Shown: positions 1 to 8,542, numbered from the stretch's first letter. The stretch: 64,000 nucleotides of DNA from Tatumella punctata (GCF_039523735.1 NZ_BAAAFW010000029.1:1-64000); one strand, 5' to 3'. The notes: generated by a model from the sequence alone, not told the origin. Numbers and translations are program-made.

Positions 1-93
1 CGGGGAGCAAGCTCCCCTGTGCTACCGTTCGACTTGCATGTGTTAGGCCTGCCGCCAGCGTTCAATCTGAGCCATGATCAAACTCTTCAATTT
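1..93 (-). rRNA. rrs: 16S ribosomal RNA, 5' end (partial)
   Basis: The minus strand reads the conserved 5' start of bacterial 16S rRNA, beginning AAATTGAAGAGTTTGATC at 93 and continuing through the AACGCTGGCGGCAGGCCTAA block into the V1 helix. Only the first 93 nt lie in the window; the gene runs off the left edge. Its position next to gmhB matches the rrnH locus of E. coli. The V1 loop is of Enterobacterales type. Confidence 0.97.
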
Positions 94-261
94 AAAGTTT
101 GATTTGCTTAAAACATGTTTAAGCGATACTCAAGTGTAAAACACTCATAATGAATTTCATTATGTGTTCACTCTTAAGACTTGATATTTTTTACGTCCGG
201 AGACGTTTGATATCAATCCTGCGAGTGCCCACACAGATTGTCTGATAAATTGTTAAAGAGC
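94..261 (-). promoter_or_regulatory. rrn leader with boxA antitermination site
   Basis: This is the transcribed leader between the promoters and mature 16S. On the minus strand GCTCTTTAACA (251-261) is the canonical boxA, followed by AATTTATCAGACAATCTGTGTGGGC as in enterobacterial rrn leaders. BoxA recruits the Nus antitermination complex. The AT-rich part nearer 16S (about 95-200) would form the RNase III processing stem with the distal spacer, which is outside the window. Confidence 0.85.
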
Positions 262-302
262 GTTGCAGCTCAACTGTTTAGGTTGTCACTGCGAGGTGGC
301 GT

Positions 303-330
303 ATATTACGCTTTTCACCTCAGGAGTCAA
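303..330 (-). promoter_or_regulatory. rrn P2 promoter
   Basis: Minus strand -35 TTGACT (325-330), 16-bp spacer, -10 TAATAT (303-308). Position and sequence match the enterobacterial rrn P2, between P1 and boxA. Confidence 0.75.
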
Positions 331-420
331 CCACTATTTCGTGATTTTTTCTCCGGACCGAATCGCTTCAGTCCCTGTCACGCCGCTGCGCATCGCGCTT
401 TGCCGTGTCAGTGGTTGCGC

Positions 421-475
421 ATTATAGGGAATGTTTCCGGAAGCGCAACCCCAAATAATCATTTATTTTCTGTTC
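421..475 (-). promoter_or_regulatory. rrn P1 promoter with AT-rich UP element
   Basis: Minus strand -35 TTGCGC (443-448), 16-bp spacer, -10 TATAAT (421-426), followed by a GCGC discriminator typical of ppGpp/DksA-controlled rRNA promoters. Upstream (about 450-475) is an A/T-rich UP-element-like tract. The short spacer and GC-rich discriminator match E. coli rrn P1. DksA itself is encoded at 55476 in this window. Confidence 0.8.
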
Positions 476-509
476 GCTGAAACTTCACACAAATTGAACT
501 ATTAACCAG

Positions 510-1076
510 CTACACCGCAGACTTTTTAATCAGTTCCGGCAGTTCTGCAAGGCTATTCAACACCCGGTCAGCAGCAGATTCGCTCTCAGCGGTTAAAGGC
601 TGGCCACTGCGTACCAGAATGTTATGCCCCACCCCTGCAGCCTGACCCGCCAGCATATCTTCGCGCTTATCTCCCACCATATAGGATGCTGCCATATCTA
701 TATTCAATTGCTGCTGACCGGATAACAACATCCCTGGCAGGGGCTTACGACACTCACACACTTGCTTATACTCAGCAACAGCGCCTTCTGGATGATGAGG
801 ACAATAATAGATACCATCTAAGTCCACACCGCGATCAGCCAGTGACCAGTCCATCCATTCAGTCAGCTGCATAAACTGATTTTCTGTATATTTACCACGT
901 GCAATACCTGACTGGTTTGTGACCACCACCAGCGCATAACCCATCGCTTTCAGTTCCTGCATCGCTTCAATGACACCATCGATAAACTGAAAATCATCGA
1001 CCTGATGTACAAATCCATGATCAATATTAATTGTGCCATCACGATCCAGAAAAATTGCCGGTATTTTGTTCGCCAC
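510..1076 (-). CDS. gmhB: D-glycero-beta-D-manno-heptose 1,7-bisphosphate 7-phosphatase
   Basis: This enzyme removes the 7-phosphate from heptose 1,7-bisphosphate in the cytoplasmic pathway to ADP-heptose for the LPS inner core. The 188-residue protein is a HAD-family phosphatase: motif I DRDGT at residues 11-15 (nucleophile Asp11), TNQSG at 53-57, a zinc-binding set Cys92/His94/Cys107/Cys109, and GDKRED at 135-140. Length and motifs match E. coli GmhB. It lies directly upstream of the rrn promoters, co-directional with 16S, as in E. coli. The start ATG at 1076 has a nearby purine-rich site. Confidence 0.95.
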   Translation of the reverse strand: MANKIPAIFLDRDGTINIDHGFVHQVDDFQFIDGVIEAMQELKAMGYALVVVTNQSGIARGKYTENQFMQLTEWMDWSLADRGVDLDGIYYCPHHPEGAVAEYKQVCECRKPLPGMLLSGQQQLNIDMAASYMVGDKREDMLAGQAAGVGHNILVRSGQPLTAESESAADRVLNSLAELPELIKKSAV

Positions 1077-1498
1077 TCATTTACTCCTCTGTTTAACTGT
1101 ACTCAGTATCGCATGTTCATCTGCCGGAGTGTATTAAAAGCCGGAAAGATGCCCTGACGACAACAGGGGCCTTTGCCTCTGTATAAATACCGGGCCATCC
1201 CTGATGCTGTTTTTCTTCATTTATATGGGGAAGCCGGTACTGGTTTACTGCTCCCCTCTCTGCGCCTGATGATTTCTTTTCATCAGTACATCACCGGCAC
1301 CGTCACTTCGCACCATCCGCCAGCCCTGTGAATAGCGGCACGGAGTAAACTGCTACACAGAACAGGAGCAGGTTTGCTTATACGGCCGGGTCTATGGGAT
1401 GGGATGGAACAGCCTGACAGAGTGTGATTACGGTAGCAGTCAGCTTACTGCTGTTTCCGGATAGCTATCAGTTATGCAAAATGGCACTAAGACTTTCA
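1077..1498. other. Long intergenic region with a possible decayed reading frame
   Basis: This is the gap between divergent gmhB and metN, more than 500 bp up to metN. No full gene is visible. On the plus strand a frame open from 1336 to the stop at 1462-1464 is cysteine- and aromatic-rich (it includes CLYGRVYGMGWNSLTECDYG) but has no upstream ATG/GTG/TTG in frame. The only internal ATG would give about 21 residues. I do not recognise it. It may be the tail of a lost gene or chance. Confidence 0.3.
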
Positions 1499-1527
1499 TT
1501 GATTTAGACGTCTGGATGCCTTAACAT
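1499..1527 (+). promoter_or_regulatory. metNIQ promoter overlapped by MetJ operator boxes
   Basis: A perfect met box AGACGTCT lies at 1506-1513, with an adjoining 8-bp box GGATGCCT at 1514-1521 that matches the consensus at 5 of 8 positions. Tandem 8-mers are how MetJ-SAM binds. They sit inside the spacer of a plausible promoter, TTGATT (1499-1504), 17 bp, TAACAT (1522-1527). Repression by MetJ with S-adenosylmethionine is therefore expected. Confidence 0.8.
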
Positions 1528-1605
1528 CCTTTTCAATCACAGACATTGTCTCTGTATTCATGTCTGATAACGACGGTAAAATCTTACAAAATAACGATTA
1601 CTTAG

Positions 1606-2637
1606 ATGATTAAATTAGAAAACATCAGCAAAGTCTTCAGCCAGGGGACACAGACCATCACGGCATTGTCCGATGTCAGTCTGCATGTGCCTGCCGGCCA
1701 GATTTATGGCGTGATCGGTGCTTCAGGTGCCGGAAAAAGTACCCTTATTCGCTGCGTAAACTTACTGGAACGCCCGACCTCTGGCCGGGTTGTGGTCGAT
1801 GGCCAGGAGCTGACCGCCTTTTCTGAGAAACAACTGACCCTTGCCCGCCGCCAGATAGGCATGATTTTTCAGCATTTTAATTTGCTGAATTCCCGTACAG
1901 TATTTGGCAATGTTGCTCTGCCACTGGAACTTGAAAATCGCCCACGCGCCGAAATTCACCGGAAAGTGACAGATTTACTGGAGCTGGTCGGACTGGGAGA
2001 TAAACATAATTCGCGTCCGGGTAACCTGTCTGGCGGCCAGAAACAGCGCGTCGCTATTGCCCGCGCACTGGCCAGTGACCCGAAAGTGTTACTCTGTGAC
2101 GAAGCAACCAGTGCCCTGGACCCTGCAACCACCCGCTCTATCCTTGAACTCCTGAAAGATATTAACCGCCGTCTGGGGCTGACCATTATGCTGATCACTC
2201 ATGAGATGGATGTGGTGAAACGTATCTGTGATCAGGTTGCGATTATCAGTCAGGGAAAACTGATAGAGAAAGATCAGGTCAGTGAAGTGTTTTCACATCC
2301 TAAAACGCCTCTTGCCCAGCAGTTTATTCAGTCCACCCTGCATCTTGATATTCCGGATGATTATCAGCAACGCCTGAGTGACCGCGCATCCGAAGGTAAA
2401 ATTCCGCTGCTGCGTCTTGAATTTACCGGTGAGTCAGTCGATGCCCCGCTGCTTTCCGAGGTTGCCAGACGGTTTGCGGTTGACTGCAACATTATCAGTG
2501 CCCAGATGGATTATGCCGGAGGGGTTAAATTTGGCATCATGCTGACAGAAGTCAGTGGTGATCAGCAAAACAGTCAGGCAGCCATTGACTGGCTGCGCGA
2601 GCAACATGTAAAAGCAGAGGTATTAGGCTATGTCTGA
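1606..2637 (+). CDS. metN: Methionine ABC transporter ATP-binding protein
   Basis: ATPase of the MetNIQ importer for L- and D-methionine. The 343-residue protein has Walker A GASGAGKST at residues 38-46, the ABC signature LSGGQKQ at 141-147 and Walker B CDEATSALD around 164-172. A C-terminal ACT-like NIL domain (about 265-343) is known in E. coli MetN to bind methionine and inhibit transport. It is first in the metNIQ operon behind two MetJ boxes and overlaps metI by 8 bp, which suggests coupled translation. Confidence 0.97.
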   Translation: MIKLENISKVFSQGTQTITALSDVSLHVPAGQIYGVIGASGAGKSTLIRCVNLLERPTSGRVVVDGQELTAFSEKQLTLARRQIGMIFQHFNLLNSRTVFGNVALPLELENRPRAEIHRKVTDLLELVGLGDKHNSRPGNLSGGQKQRVAIARALASDPKVLLCDEATSALDPATTRSILELLKDINRRLGLTIMLITHEMDVVKRICDQVAIISQGKLIEKDQVSEVFSHPKTPLAQQFIQSTLHLDIPDDYQQRLSDRASEGKIPLLRLEFTGESVDAPLLSEVARRFAVDCNIISAQMDYAGGVKFGIMLTEVSGDQQNSQAAIDWLREQHVKAEVLGYV

Positions 2638-3283
2638 GGCCATGATTTGGTTACTGGCCGGCGGGGTCTGGGAAACGCTGATAATGACCTTTGTGTCGGG
2701 ATTCTTCGGTTTCGTGATTGGACTGCCGGTCGGTGTATTACTGTACATTACCCGTCCCGGTCAGATTATCGAGAATAAAACCCTGTACCGGACCATTTCA
2801 GCTATCGTTAATATTTTCCGGTCAATCCCGTTTATTATTTTGCTGGTCTGGATGATCCCGTTCACCCGGATACTGGTCGGTACTTCTATCGGATTGCAGG
2901 CTGCTATTGTGCCTCTGACAATAGGCGCAGCGCCTTTTATTGCGCGTATGGTCGAAAATACATTACTGGAATTGCCTGCCGGGCTGATCGAAGCCTCACG
3001 GGCGATGGGAGCCACTCCGCTGCAAATTATCCGTAAAGTGCTGCTGCCGGAAGCCTTACCCGGCCTGATCAATGCGGCTACCATTACCCTGATCACTCTG
3101 GTCGGCTACTCCGCCATGGGGGGAGCTGTCGGTGCTGGCGGGCTGGGACAAATCGGTATTCAATATGGTTATATCGGTTACAACGCTCTGGTAATGAATA
3201 CGGTATTAGTATTATTAGTTATTCTGGTGTATTTAATTCAGTTTGGTGGTGACCGCATCGTTCGTGCTGTCACTCATAAATAA
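2630..3283 (+). CDS. metI: Methionine ABC transporter permease
   Basis: Inner-membrane permease of MetNIQ, 217 residues, with about five hydrophobic spans. The EAA-type coupling loop EASRAMGATP (residues 121-130), which docks on the ATPase, is intact. Its ATG lies inside the 3' end of metN, and metQ follows 33 bp downstream. The length equals that of E. coli MetI. Confidence 0.96.
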   Translation: MSEAMIWLLAGGVWETLIMTFVSGFFGFVIGLPVGVLLYITRPGQIIENKTLYRTISAIVNIFRSIPFIILLVWMIPFTRILVGTSIGLQAAIVPLTIGAAPFIARMVENTLLELPAGLIEASRAMGATPLQIIRKVLLPEALPGLINAATITLITLVGYSAMGGAVGAGGLGQIGIQYGYIGYNALVMNTVLVLLVILVYLIQFGGDRIVRAVTHK

Positions 3284-3316
3284 GTCAGTCAGAAAAATGT
3301 TAATTAAGGACAACCT

Positions 3317-4135
3317 ATGACTTTTACCTTTAAGAAAATGGCCGCACTGGGTGCGCTGATCGGTGTGATGGCACTGACAGGCTGCGACCAGAAAAGCAAA
3401 GAAGATCCCAACCATATTAAAGTCGGCGTGATTGCCGGTGCCGAACAGCAGGTTGCTGAGGTCGCACAAAAAGTGGCTAAAGAAAAATATGGCCTGGACG
3501 TAGAGCTGGTGACGTTTAATGACTATGTACTGCCAAATGAAGCCCTGAGCAAAGGCGATATTGATGTTAATGCCTTCCAGCATAAGCCTTACCTTGACCA
3601 GCAGATCAAAGATCGTGGCTATAAGCTGGTACCGGTTGGTAATACTTTTGTGTATCCGATTGCCGGTTACTCGAAAAAAATCAAATCCCTGAGCGAATTG
3701 CAGGACGGCGCACAGATTGCTATACCCAATGATCCGACGAACCTCGGACGTTCACTGCTGCTGCTGCAAAAAGTGGGGCTGATTAAACTGAAAGACAACA
3801 GTGGTCTGCTGCCTACAACACTGGATATCACCGAAAATCCAAAACACCTGAAAATTATTGAACTGGAAGCGCCGCAATTACCGCGTTCCCTGGATGACGA
3901 TAAAATTACTCTGGCAATTATTAACACGACCTATGCCAGCCAGATTGGCTTTACTCCGCAAAAAGACGGTATTTTTGTCGAAGATAAAGACTCACCTTAC
4001 GTTAACCTGATCGTTGCCCGTGAAGATAATAAAGACGCAGAAAACGTGAAAAATTTCGTTAAGGCTTATCAGTCTGATGAAGTGGCTGCAGCGGCTCAGA
4101 AAATTTTCAACGGCGGTGCGGTGAAAGGCTGGTAA
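3317..4135 (+). CDS. metQ: D-methionine-binding lipoprotein
   Basis: Substrate-binding lipoprotein of MetNIQ, 272 residues. The N-terminus is a type II signal peptide with lipobox LTGC, and the lipidated residue is Cys23. The body is a NlpA/MetQ-type periplasmic binding fold (conserved VGVIAGAEQQVAEVA and NEALSKGDIDVNAFQHK segments). A good Shine-Dalgarno (AAGGA) precedes the ATG. A strong terminator follows the stop, which closes the operon. Confidence 0.96.
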   Translation: MTFTFKKMAALGALIGVMALTGCDQKSKEDPNHIKVGVIAGAEQQVAEVAQKVAKEKYGLDVELVTFNDYVLPNEALSKGDIDVNAFQHKPYLDQQIKDRGYKLVPVGNTFVYPIAGYSKKIKSLSELQDGAQIAIPNDPTNLGRSLLLLQKVGLIKLKDNSGLLPTTLDITENPKHLKIIELEAPQLPRSLDDDKITLAIINTTYASQIGFTPQKDGIFVEDKDSPYVNLIVAREDNKDAENVKNFVKAYQSDEVAAAAQKIFNGGAVKGW

Positions 4136-4156
4136 ACCAATCCGTAACCTAAAACA

Positions 4157-4183
4157 GGGGCGACAGTGATGTCGCCCTTTTTA
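4157..4183 (+). terminator. metNIQ terminator
   Basis: Stem GGGCGACA (4158-4165), loop GTGA, TGTCGCCC (4170-4177), then a run of T. This is a textbook intrinsic terminator. It shows that rcsF downstream needs its own promoter. Confidence 0.9.
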
Positions 4184-4261
4184 TTTATCCGCGCCAGTGG
4201 CTTGTTATTTTTTCCCGCTCTTGATTCAATAGCCGCAATTCTATTCTATGAGGGTAATTCC

Positions 4262-4666
4262 ATGCGTCTGTTCCCGCTTTGCGTGTTTGCGTTAATGCTG
4301 ACAGGCTGTTCTGTTCATCATGAAGCACCTGCGCAACATCAGCCGCTAAATTCCGGCCGGCATGCTGAACCTGAACGTAGCAAACCGGTTCGCCGGGCCG
4401 CTCCGGTAGACGTTTATACCTCTCCGACAGATTTGCTGAGTAAACCTTTCCGTGACTTAGGCGAAGTTTCAGGCGAAGACTGCCAGTCAGGCCCGCAAAG
4501 CTCTCCGGCGAATATCAACACCGCCCGGAAACGTATGCAGATCAAGGCTTCAGAGATCAAAGCAAATGCAGTGCTACTGCACCAGTGTACGGTAGTCACT
4601 ACCGCGGCAGGATGCTACCGTCAGGCCGTCTGTCAGGGTTCTGCCCTGAAAGTCACCCGTCAATGA
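4262..4666 (+). CDS. rcsF: Rcs stress-response outer-membrane lipoprotein
   Basis: RcsF reports outer-membrane/LPS and peptidoglycan damage to the Rcs phosphorelay through IgaA. The start at 4262 gives 134 residues, the E. coli length, and begins with a lipoprotein signal ending LTGC (Cys16). A start at 4166 would lie inside the metQ terminator. A proline/arginine-rich linker (about 25-50) precedes the folded domain. Cys74, Cys109, Cys118 and Cys124 are present; E. coli RcsF uses these four positions for two non-consecutive disulfides. The stop overlaps the trmO start (ATGA). Confidence 0.95.
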   Translation: MRLFPLCVFALMLTGCSVHHEAPAQHQPLNSGRHAEPERSKPVRRAAPVDVYTSPTDLLSKPFRDLGEVSGEDCQSGPQSSPANINTARKRMQIKASEIKANAVLLHQCTVVTTAAGCYRQAVCQGSALKVTRQ

Positions 4667-5370
4667 CCAGCTTTACCTTTCAGCAAATCGGGGTAATACA
4701 TTCCCCGTGGAAAGAGAAGTTTGCGGTGCCCCGTCAGCCGGGGCTGGTCACCCATGGCGGCGGTGAGTTACACCTGCTGCCTCCTTATAATCAGAGCGAT
4801 ACCGTGCGCGGACTGGAAGCGTTCAGTCATCTGTGGGTAACTTTCGTTTTTCATCAGACAATGGAACAAGGGTGGCATCCGACCGTCCGTCCTCCCCGGC
4901 TGGGCGGGAATCAGAGGATAGGCGTATTCGCGACCCGATCGACCTTTCGTCCTAACCCGCTGGGAATGTCTCTGGTTCAGCTTAAAGGGATCCGCACCGG
5001 CCGGCAGCAGGTGGTTCTGGAACTGGGCAGTCTGGATTTAGTCGACGGTACACCCGTCATTGATATTAAACCGTATCTTCCGTTTGTTGAATCGGTTCCT
5101 GAGGCTAGTGCAGGCTATGCCGGACAGGCACCGGAAGGGAATATGCCGGTGATTTTCACACCGGATGTCTGCCACCAATTACAGCAGCTGGGCGGTGATT
5201 ATCCGCACCTGCAACAGTTTCTGTCAGAGGTTCTGGCCCAGGATCCCCGCCCGGCATATCGTAAAAACAACGAAGACAACCGGGAGTATGCTGTACGGGT
5301 ACTCAATTTTAATGTGCGCTGGCGAATAATCGCCGGACGTAACGAGGTTTTTGCCATTGAGCCCGGCTAA
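4663..5370 (+). CDS. trmO: tRNA (adenine37-N6)-methyltransferase
   Basis: TrmO (TsaA/YaeB) methylates N6 of t6A37 to m6t6A in ACY-decoding tRNA-Thr using SAM. The start at 4663 (MTSFTFQQIG) overlaps the rcsF stop and gives 235 residues, the usual length. The family block TRSTFRPNPLGMS lies near residue 89, and the C-terminal DPRPAYR segment is present. The longer open frame upstream lies wholly inside rcsF and is not used. Confidence 0.94.
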   Translation: MTSFTFQQIGVIHSPWKEKFAVPRQPGLVTHGGGELHLLPPYNQSDTVRGLEAFSHLWVTFVFHQTMEQGWHPTVRPPRLGGNQRIGVFATRSTFRPNPLGMSLVQLKGIRTGRQQVVLELGSLDLVDGTPVIDIKPYLPFVESVPEASAGYAGQAPEGNMPVIFTPDVCHQLQQLGGDYPHLQQFLSEVLAQDPRPAYRKNNEDNREYAVRVLNFNVRWRIIAGRNEVFAIEPG

Positions 5371-5463
5371 ATCGCACTTTTTGGCAGCGCGACTGACTGA
5401 TACACTATCAGGTAACTAAAAACAGTTTTTTTCCGATTTTCCGTTTAACTGGAATATTAATTA

Positions 5464-7182
5464 ATGCGTACTTCTCAATACTTACTCTCCACCCTTAAGG
5501 AGACTCCGTCTGATGCTGAGGTTATCAGCCATCAGTTAATGCTGCGTGCCGGCATGATCCGTAAACTGGCCTCGGGTTTATATACCTGGTTACCGACCGG
5601 TATCCGTGTCCTCAGAAAAGTCGAGAATATCGTACGTGAGGAAATGAACAGTGCCGGGGCCATCGAAATCAGTATGCCGGTGGTTCAGCCCGCTGACCTG
5701 TGGGAGGAAAGTGGCCGCTGGGAACAATATGGCCCGGAGCTGTTACGTATTAATGATCGTAATGAGCGTCCTTTTGTTCTGGGACCGACCCATGAAGAAG
5801 TGGTGACCGATCTAATCCGTAATGAACTCAGTTCTTACAAACAGCTGCCTCTCAACCTGTATCAAATCCAGACCAAATTCCGCGATGAAGTACGCCCGCG
5901 TTTCGGAGTAATGCGTTCCCGTGAATTTATTATGAAAGATGCTTATTCTTTCCATACATCACAGGAATCGCTGCAGGAAACGTACGACACTATGTATCGT
6001 GCGTACAGTCAGTCATTCAGCCGGATGGGGCTGGATTTCCGTGCCGTACAGGCTGATACCGGCTCAATCGGTGGCAGTGCTTCGCATGAATTCCAGGTAC
6101 TGGCGAAAAATGGTGAAGACGATGTGATCTTCTCCAGCGACTCTGATTACGCAGCGAATATCGAACTGGCCGAAGCTGTTGCTCCGGCCGGTGAACGTCC
6201 GGCACCGGCGGAGGCCATGGTTCAGGTTGATACTCCCGATGCAAAAACTATCGCTGAGCTGGTTGAACAGTTTAAGGTTCCGGTAGAGAAAACGGTGAAG
6301 ACGCTAGTGGTCAAGGCCGCCGAAGAGAGCGGTCACCGTCTGGTGGCATTGCTGGTTCGTGGTGATCATCAGCTGAACGAAGTCAAAGCGGAGAAACTGT
6401 CGCAGGTTGCCGTCCCTCTGAGCTTCGCTACCGAAGAAGAACTCCGCAGTGAACTGGGCGCCGGAGCTGGTTCTCTGGGGCCTGTCGGTCTGACAATTCC
6501 GGTCATTGCTGATCGTACTGTCGCTAAAATGAGTGATTTCAGTGCCGGTGCCAATATCGACGGTAAACACTGGTTTGGTATTAACTGGGTGCGTGACTTA
6601 CCGGAAGCACAGGTTGCTGATATCCGTAATGTTATCGAAGGTGATATCAGCCCGGATGGAAAAGGCGTACTGCAGATTAAACGTGGTATCGAAGTGGGCC
6701 ATATATTCCAGCTGGGTACCAAATACTCTGAAGCGATGAAAGCCACAGTTCAGGGTGAAGATGGCCGTAACCAGACACTGGCCATGGGTTGCTACGGTAT
6801 CGGGATCACCCGAATTGTTGCCGCCGCCATTGAGCAAAACCATGACGAGCGCGGTATTCTCTGGCCTGATGCGCTGGCCCCTTTCCAGGTTGCCATCCTG
6901 CCGATGAATATGCATAAATCTTTCCGCGTCCGGCAGCTGGCCGAAGAGCTGTATCAGCAGTTCCAGGCCCTTGGCATTGATGTCATTCTCGATGATCGTA
7001 AAGAACGTCCGGGTGTGATGTTTGCGGATATGGAACTGATCGGTGTTCCTCATACTGTTGTTATCGGTGATCGTAATCTGGATAACGAAGAAATTGAGTA
7101 CAAAAACCGTCGTCAGGCTGAGAAGCAGATGATTAAGACCAGCGATATTGTTAATTATCTGACATCGCGTATTCGCGGGTAA
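5464..7182 (+). CDS. proS: Prolyl-tRNA synthetase
   Basis: Charges tRNA-Pro. The 572-residue protein is a bacterial-type ProRS: class II catalytic core with motif 2 region RPRFGVMRSREFIMKDAYSF (about 140-160), an INS editing domain (about 225-390) that hydrolyses Ala-tRNA-Pro, motif 3 (GCYGIGITRI, about 443-452) and a C-terminal anticodon-binding domain. A strong terminator follows. In E. coli nlpE and yaeF lie between proS and arfB; here that interval is only about 107 bp. Confidence 0.97.
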   Translation: MRTSQYLLSTLKETPSDAEVISHQLMLRAGMIRKLASGLYTWLPTGIRVLRKVENIVREEMNSAGAIEISMPVVQPADLWEESGRWEQYGPELLRINDRNERPFVLGPTHEEVVTDLIRNELSSYKQLPLNLYQIQTKFRDEVRPRFGVMRSREFIMKDAYSFHTSQESLQETYDTMYRAYSQSFSRMGLDFRAVQADTGSIGGSASHEFQVLAKNGEDDVIFSSDSDYAANIELAEAVAPAGERPAPAEAMVQVDTPDAKTIAELVEQFKVPVEKTVKTLVVKAAEESGHRLVALLVRGDHQLNEVKAEKLSQVAVPLSFATEEELRSELGAGAGSLGPVGLTIPVIADRTVAKMSDFSAGANIDGKHWFGINWVRDLPEAQVADIRNVIEGDISPDGKGVLQIKRGIEVGHIFQLGTKYSEAMKATVQGEDGRNQTLAMGCYGIGITRIVAAAIEQNHDERGILWPDALAPFQVAILPMNMHKSFRVRQLAEELYQQFQALGIDVILDDRKERPGVMFADMELIGVPHTVVIGDRNLDNEEIEYKNRRQAEKQMIKTSDIVNYLTSRIRG

Positions 7183-7213
7183 CCGGCCTGCGGGGCTTTT
7201 GGCCCGGCAGAAA

Positions 7214-7250
7214 CAAAAAACACATAACGCGGGTTATGTGTTTTTTTTTA
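7214..7250 (+). terminator. proS terminator
   Basis: Stem AACACATAAC, loop GCGG, GTTATGTGTT, ending in a run of nine T. The A-run on the 5' side makes it potentially bidirectional, so it could also stop minus-strand transcription leaving arfB. Confidence 0.9.
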
Positions 7251-7289
7251 CTCTTCAGTCATGCTGTAGCCGCGGAGGCAGTACGGCAG

Positions 7290-7709
7290 TTACCCCTGAT
7301 CGCGGACTTTACCACGCAGACTTTTGGTTGCCGATTGACGAGCCTTTGACTGTAACCGTCTGACTTTTGAAGCACGCGTCGGGCGGGTTGCTTTGCGGGG
7401 GGCATCTTCATAAGTCAGTTCACGGATCACATCCACCAGCCGCTGAACCGCAGCAGCCCTGTTTTTATCCTGACTACGGAAAGACTGCGATTTTATCACT
7501 ACAACCCCGTCTGCGGTTATCAGGTGATGGTTCACATTCAGGAGTTTTTGCTGAATTTCAGCAGGCAGCCGGGAAGCACGGATATCGAAACGCAGATGCA
7601 CCGCCGTTGACGCTTTATTCACATGTTGCCCGCCCGCCCCCTGAGCACGGATCGCCGTGAACTGGATATCCTCCGGGTCGAGAGTTATCTGACGGGTGAC
7701 GTCAATCAT
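7290..7709 (-). CDS. arfB: Alternative ribosome-rescue factor B (peptidyl-tRNA hydrolase)
   Basis: ArfB (YaeJ) rescues ribosomes stalled without a stop codon. The 139-residue protein has a release-factor-like domain with the catalytic GGQ (residues 26-28, in AQGAGGQHVNK). A basic C-terminal tail rich in Arg/Lys (about 105-139) is the type of tail that inserts into the empty mRNA channel. The start overlaps the stop of yaeQ (ATGA), so the two are probably co-transcribed. Confidence 0.95.
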   Translation of the reverse strand: MIDVTRQITLDPEDIQFTAIRAQGAGGQHVNKASTAVHLRFDIRASRLPAEIQQKLLNVNHHLITADGVVVIKSQSFRSQDKNRAAAVQRLVDVIRELTYEDAPRKATRPTRASKVRRLQSKARQSATKSLRGKVRDQG

Positions 7710-8251
7710 GTGCTCGCCTGCCAGGGTGTTAATTGCAATTCAACATGCCGTTCACCGTCAGACAGCCAAATCATCCCTTCCTGCAGGGTCACCTGGAGAT
7801 TCATATTGCGACTGGCAAGGTCGCTCAGCAGCCCGAGCTGTTGATCATCCATGTACCAGATGCTGAGATTTTTTAGGGTGCTCAGTTTCTCGCGGTTTTG
7901 CTGCCACCATACCTGCGCGGCCCGCTCACTATAAGCAAACAGCACGACCTGCTCTGCCAGTCCGGACGCTTTCTTCAGCCTGCGCTCTTCCGGCAGACCC
8001 AGTTCGATCCATAGTTTTACCGTACCATAATCATGATGTAACCAGAGTTCCGGCTGGTCATCTGCGGACAGCCCTTTAGTAAACTGTAATTTATCATCTG
8101 CATTCAGGATCCATGCCAGTAAACGCAGCATCATTCTTTCCTGAGTTTCTGAAGGATGCCTGGCCAGTGTCAGCTGTGTATCCGAAAAATATTGCCGGTC
8201 GAGATCGGCAATATTAACTGCCGCTTTGTAAATAGTTGCTTTTAAGGCCAT
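7706..8251 (-). CDS. yaeQ: YaeQ family protein (PD-(D/E)XK-like fold)
   Basis: 181 residues, matching E. coli YaeQ in length and along the whole sequence (MALKATIYKAAVNIADLDR start, WVELGLP-like WIELGLPEE segment). The family has a nuclease-related fold, and homologues have been reported to compensate for loss of RfaH. The biochemical role is not settled. It is upstream of and overlapping arfB, with the same order as E. coli. Confidence 0.93.
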   Translation of the reverse strand: MALKATIYKAAVNIADLDRQYFSDTQLTLARHPSETQERMMLRLLAWILNADDKLQFTKGLSADDQPELWLHHDYGTVKLWIELGLPEERRLKKASGLAEQVVLFAYSERAAQVWWQQNREKLSTLKNLSIWYMDDQQLGLLSDLASRNMNLQVTLQEGMIWLSDGERHVELQLTPWQAST

Positions 8252-8431
8252 GGCCCCTCCGATAACTGAATCCGGTTATTGTAACGGAAAGCGGCTAAAG
8301 ACAGAAAAAACGATTATCTTTTCCGTTACGGAACAGTCCGACTGCCAGCATCTTGCTATCGCCGGACCAACGGCATAGGCTGTTAAAGACAAGGCCGGAT
8401 CGATGATAACTGACTGATGTCAGATTTTGTC

Positions 8432-8542
8432 GATAAATATTGTGAATCAGTACAAGCGCGCTATGCTGACATTATCAGGGACCTTCGGCCGGTCCGGAAG
8501 CGTCAGGCGCCTGGCTCAGAAACGGTACGAGCGAGGATATAG
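8432..8542 (+). pseudogene. Decayed yaeP relic upstream of rof
   Basis: The codons from 8435 read KYCESVQARYADII, which aligns with the E. coli YaeP N-terminus (MEKYCELIRKRYAEIA, from memory). The position equivalent to the start codon is GTC, not ATG. After about 15 codons the similarity stops, consistent with a frameshift, and the frame ends at TAG 8540-8542. E. coli YaeP is 66 residues, encoded immediately upstream of rof on the same strand as here. I read this as a yaeP remnant that can no longer make the protein. Confidence 0.65.

Noticed and set aside
238..480. 80-codon plus-strand frame left of gmhB
   Set aside because: It runs backwards through boxA and the rrn P1/P2 promoters, which are conserved for their own reasons.
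4166..4261. Longer N-terminus for RcsF starting at GTG 4166
   Set aside because: It would start inside the loop of the metQ terminator; the ATG at 4262 gives a standard lipoprotein signal and the family length.
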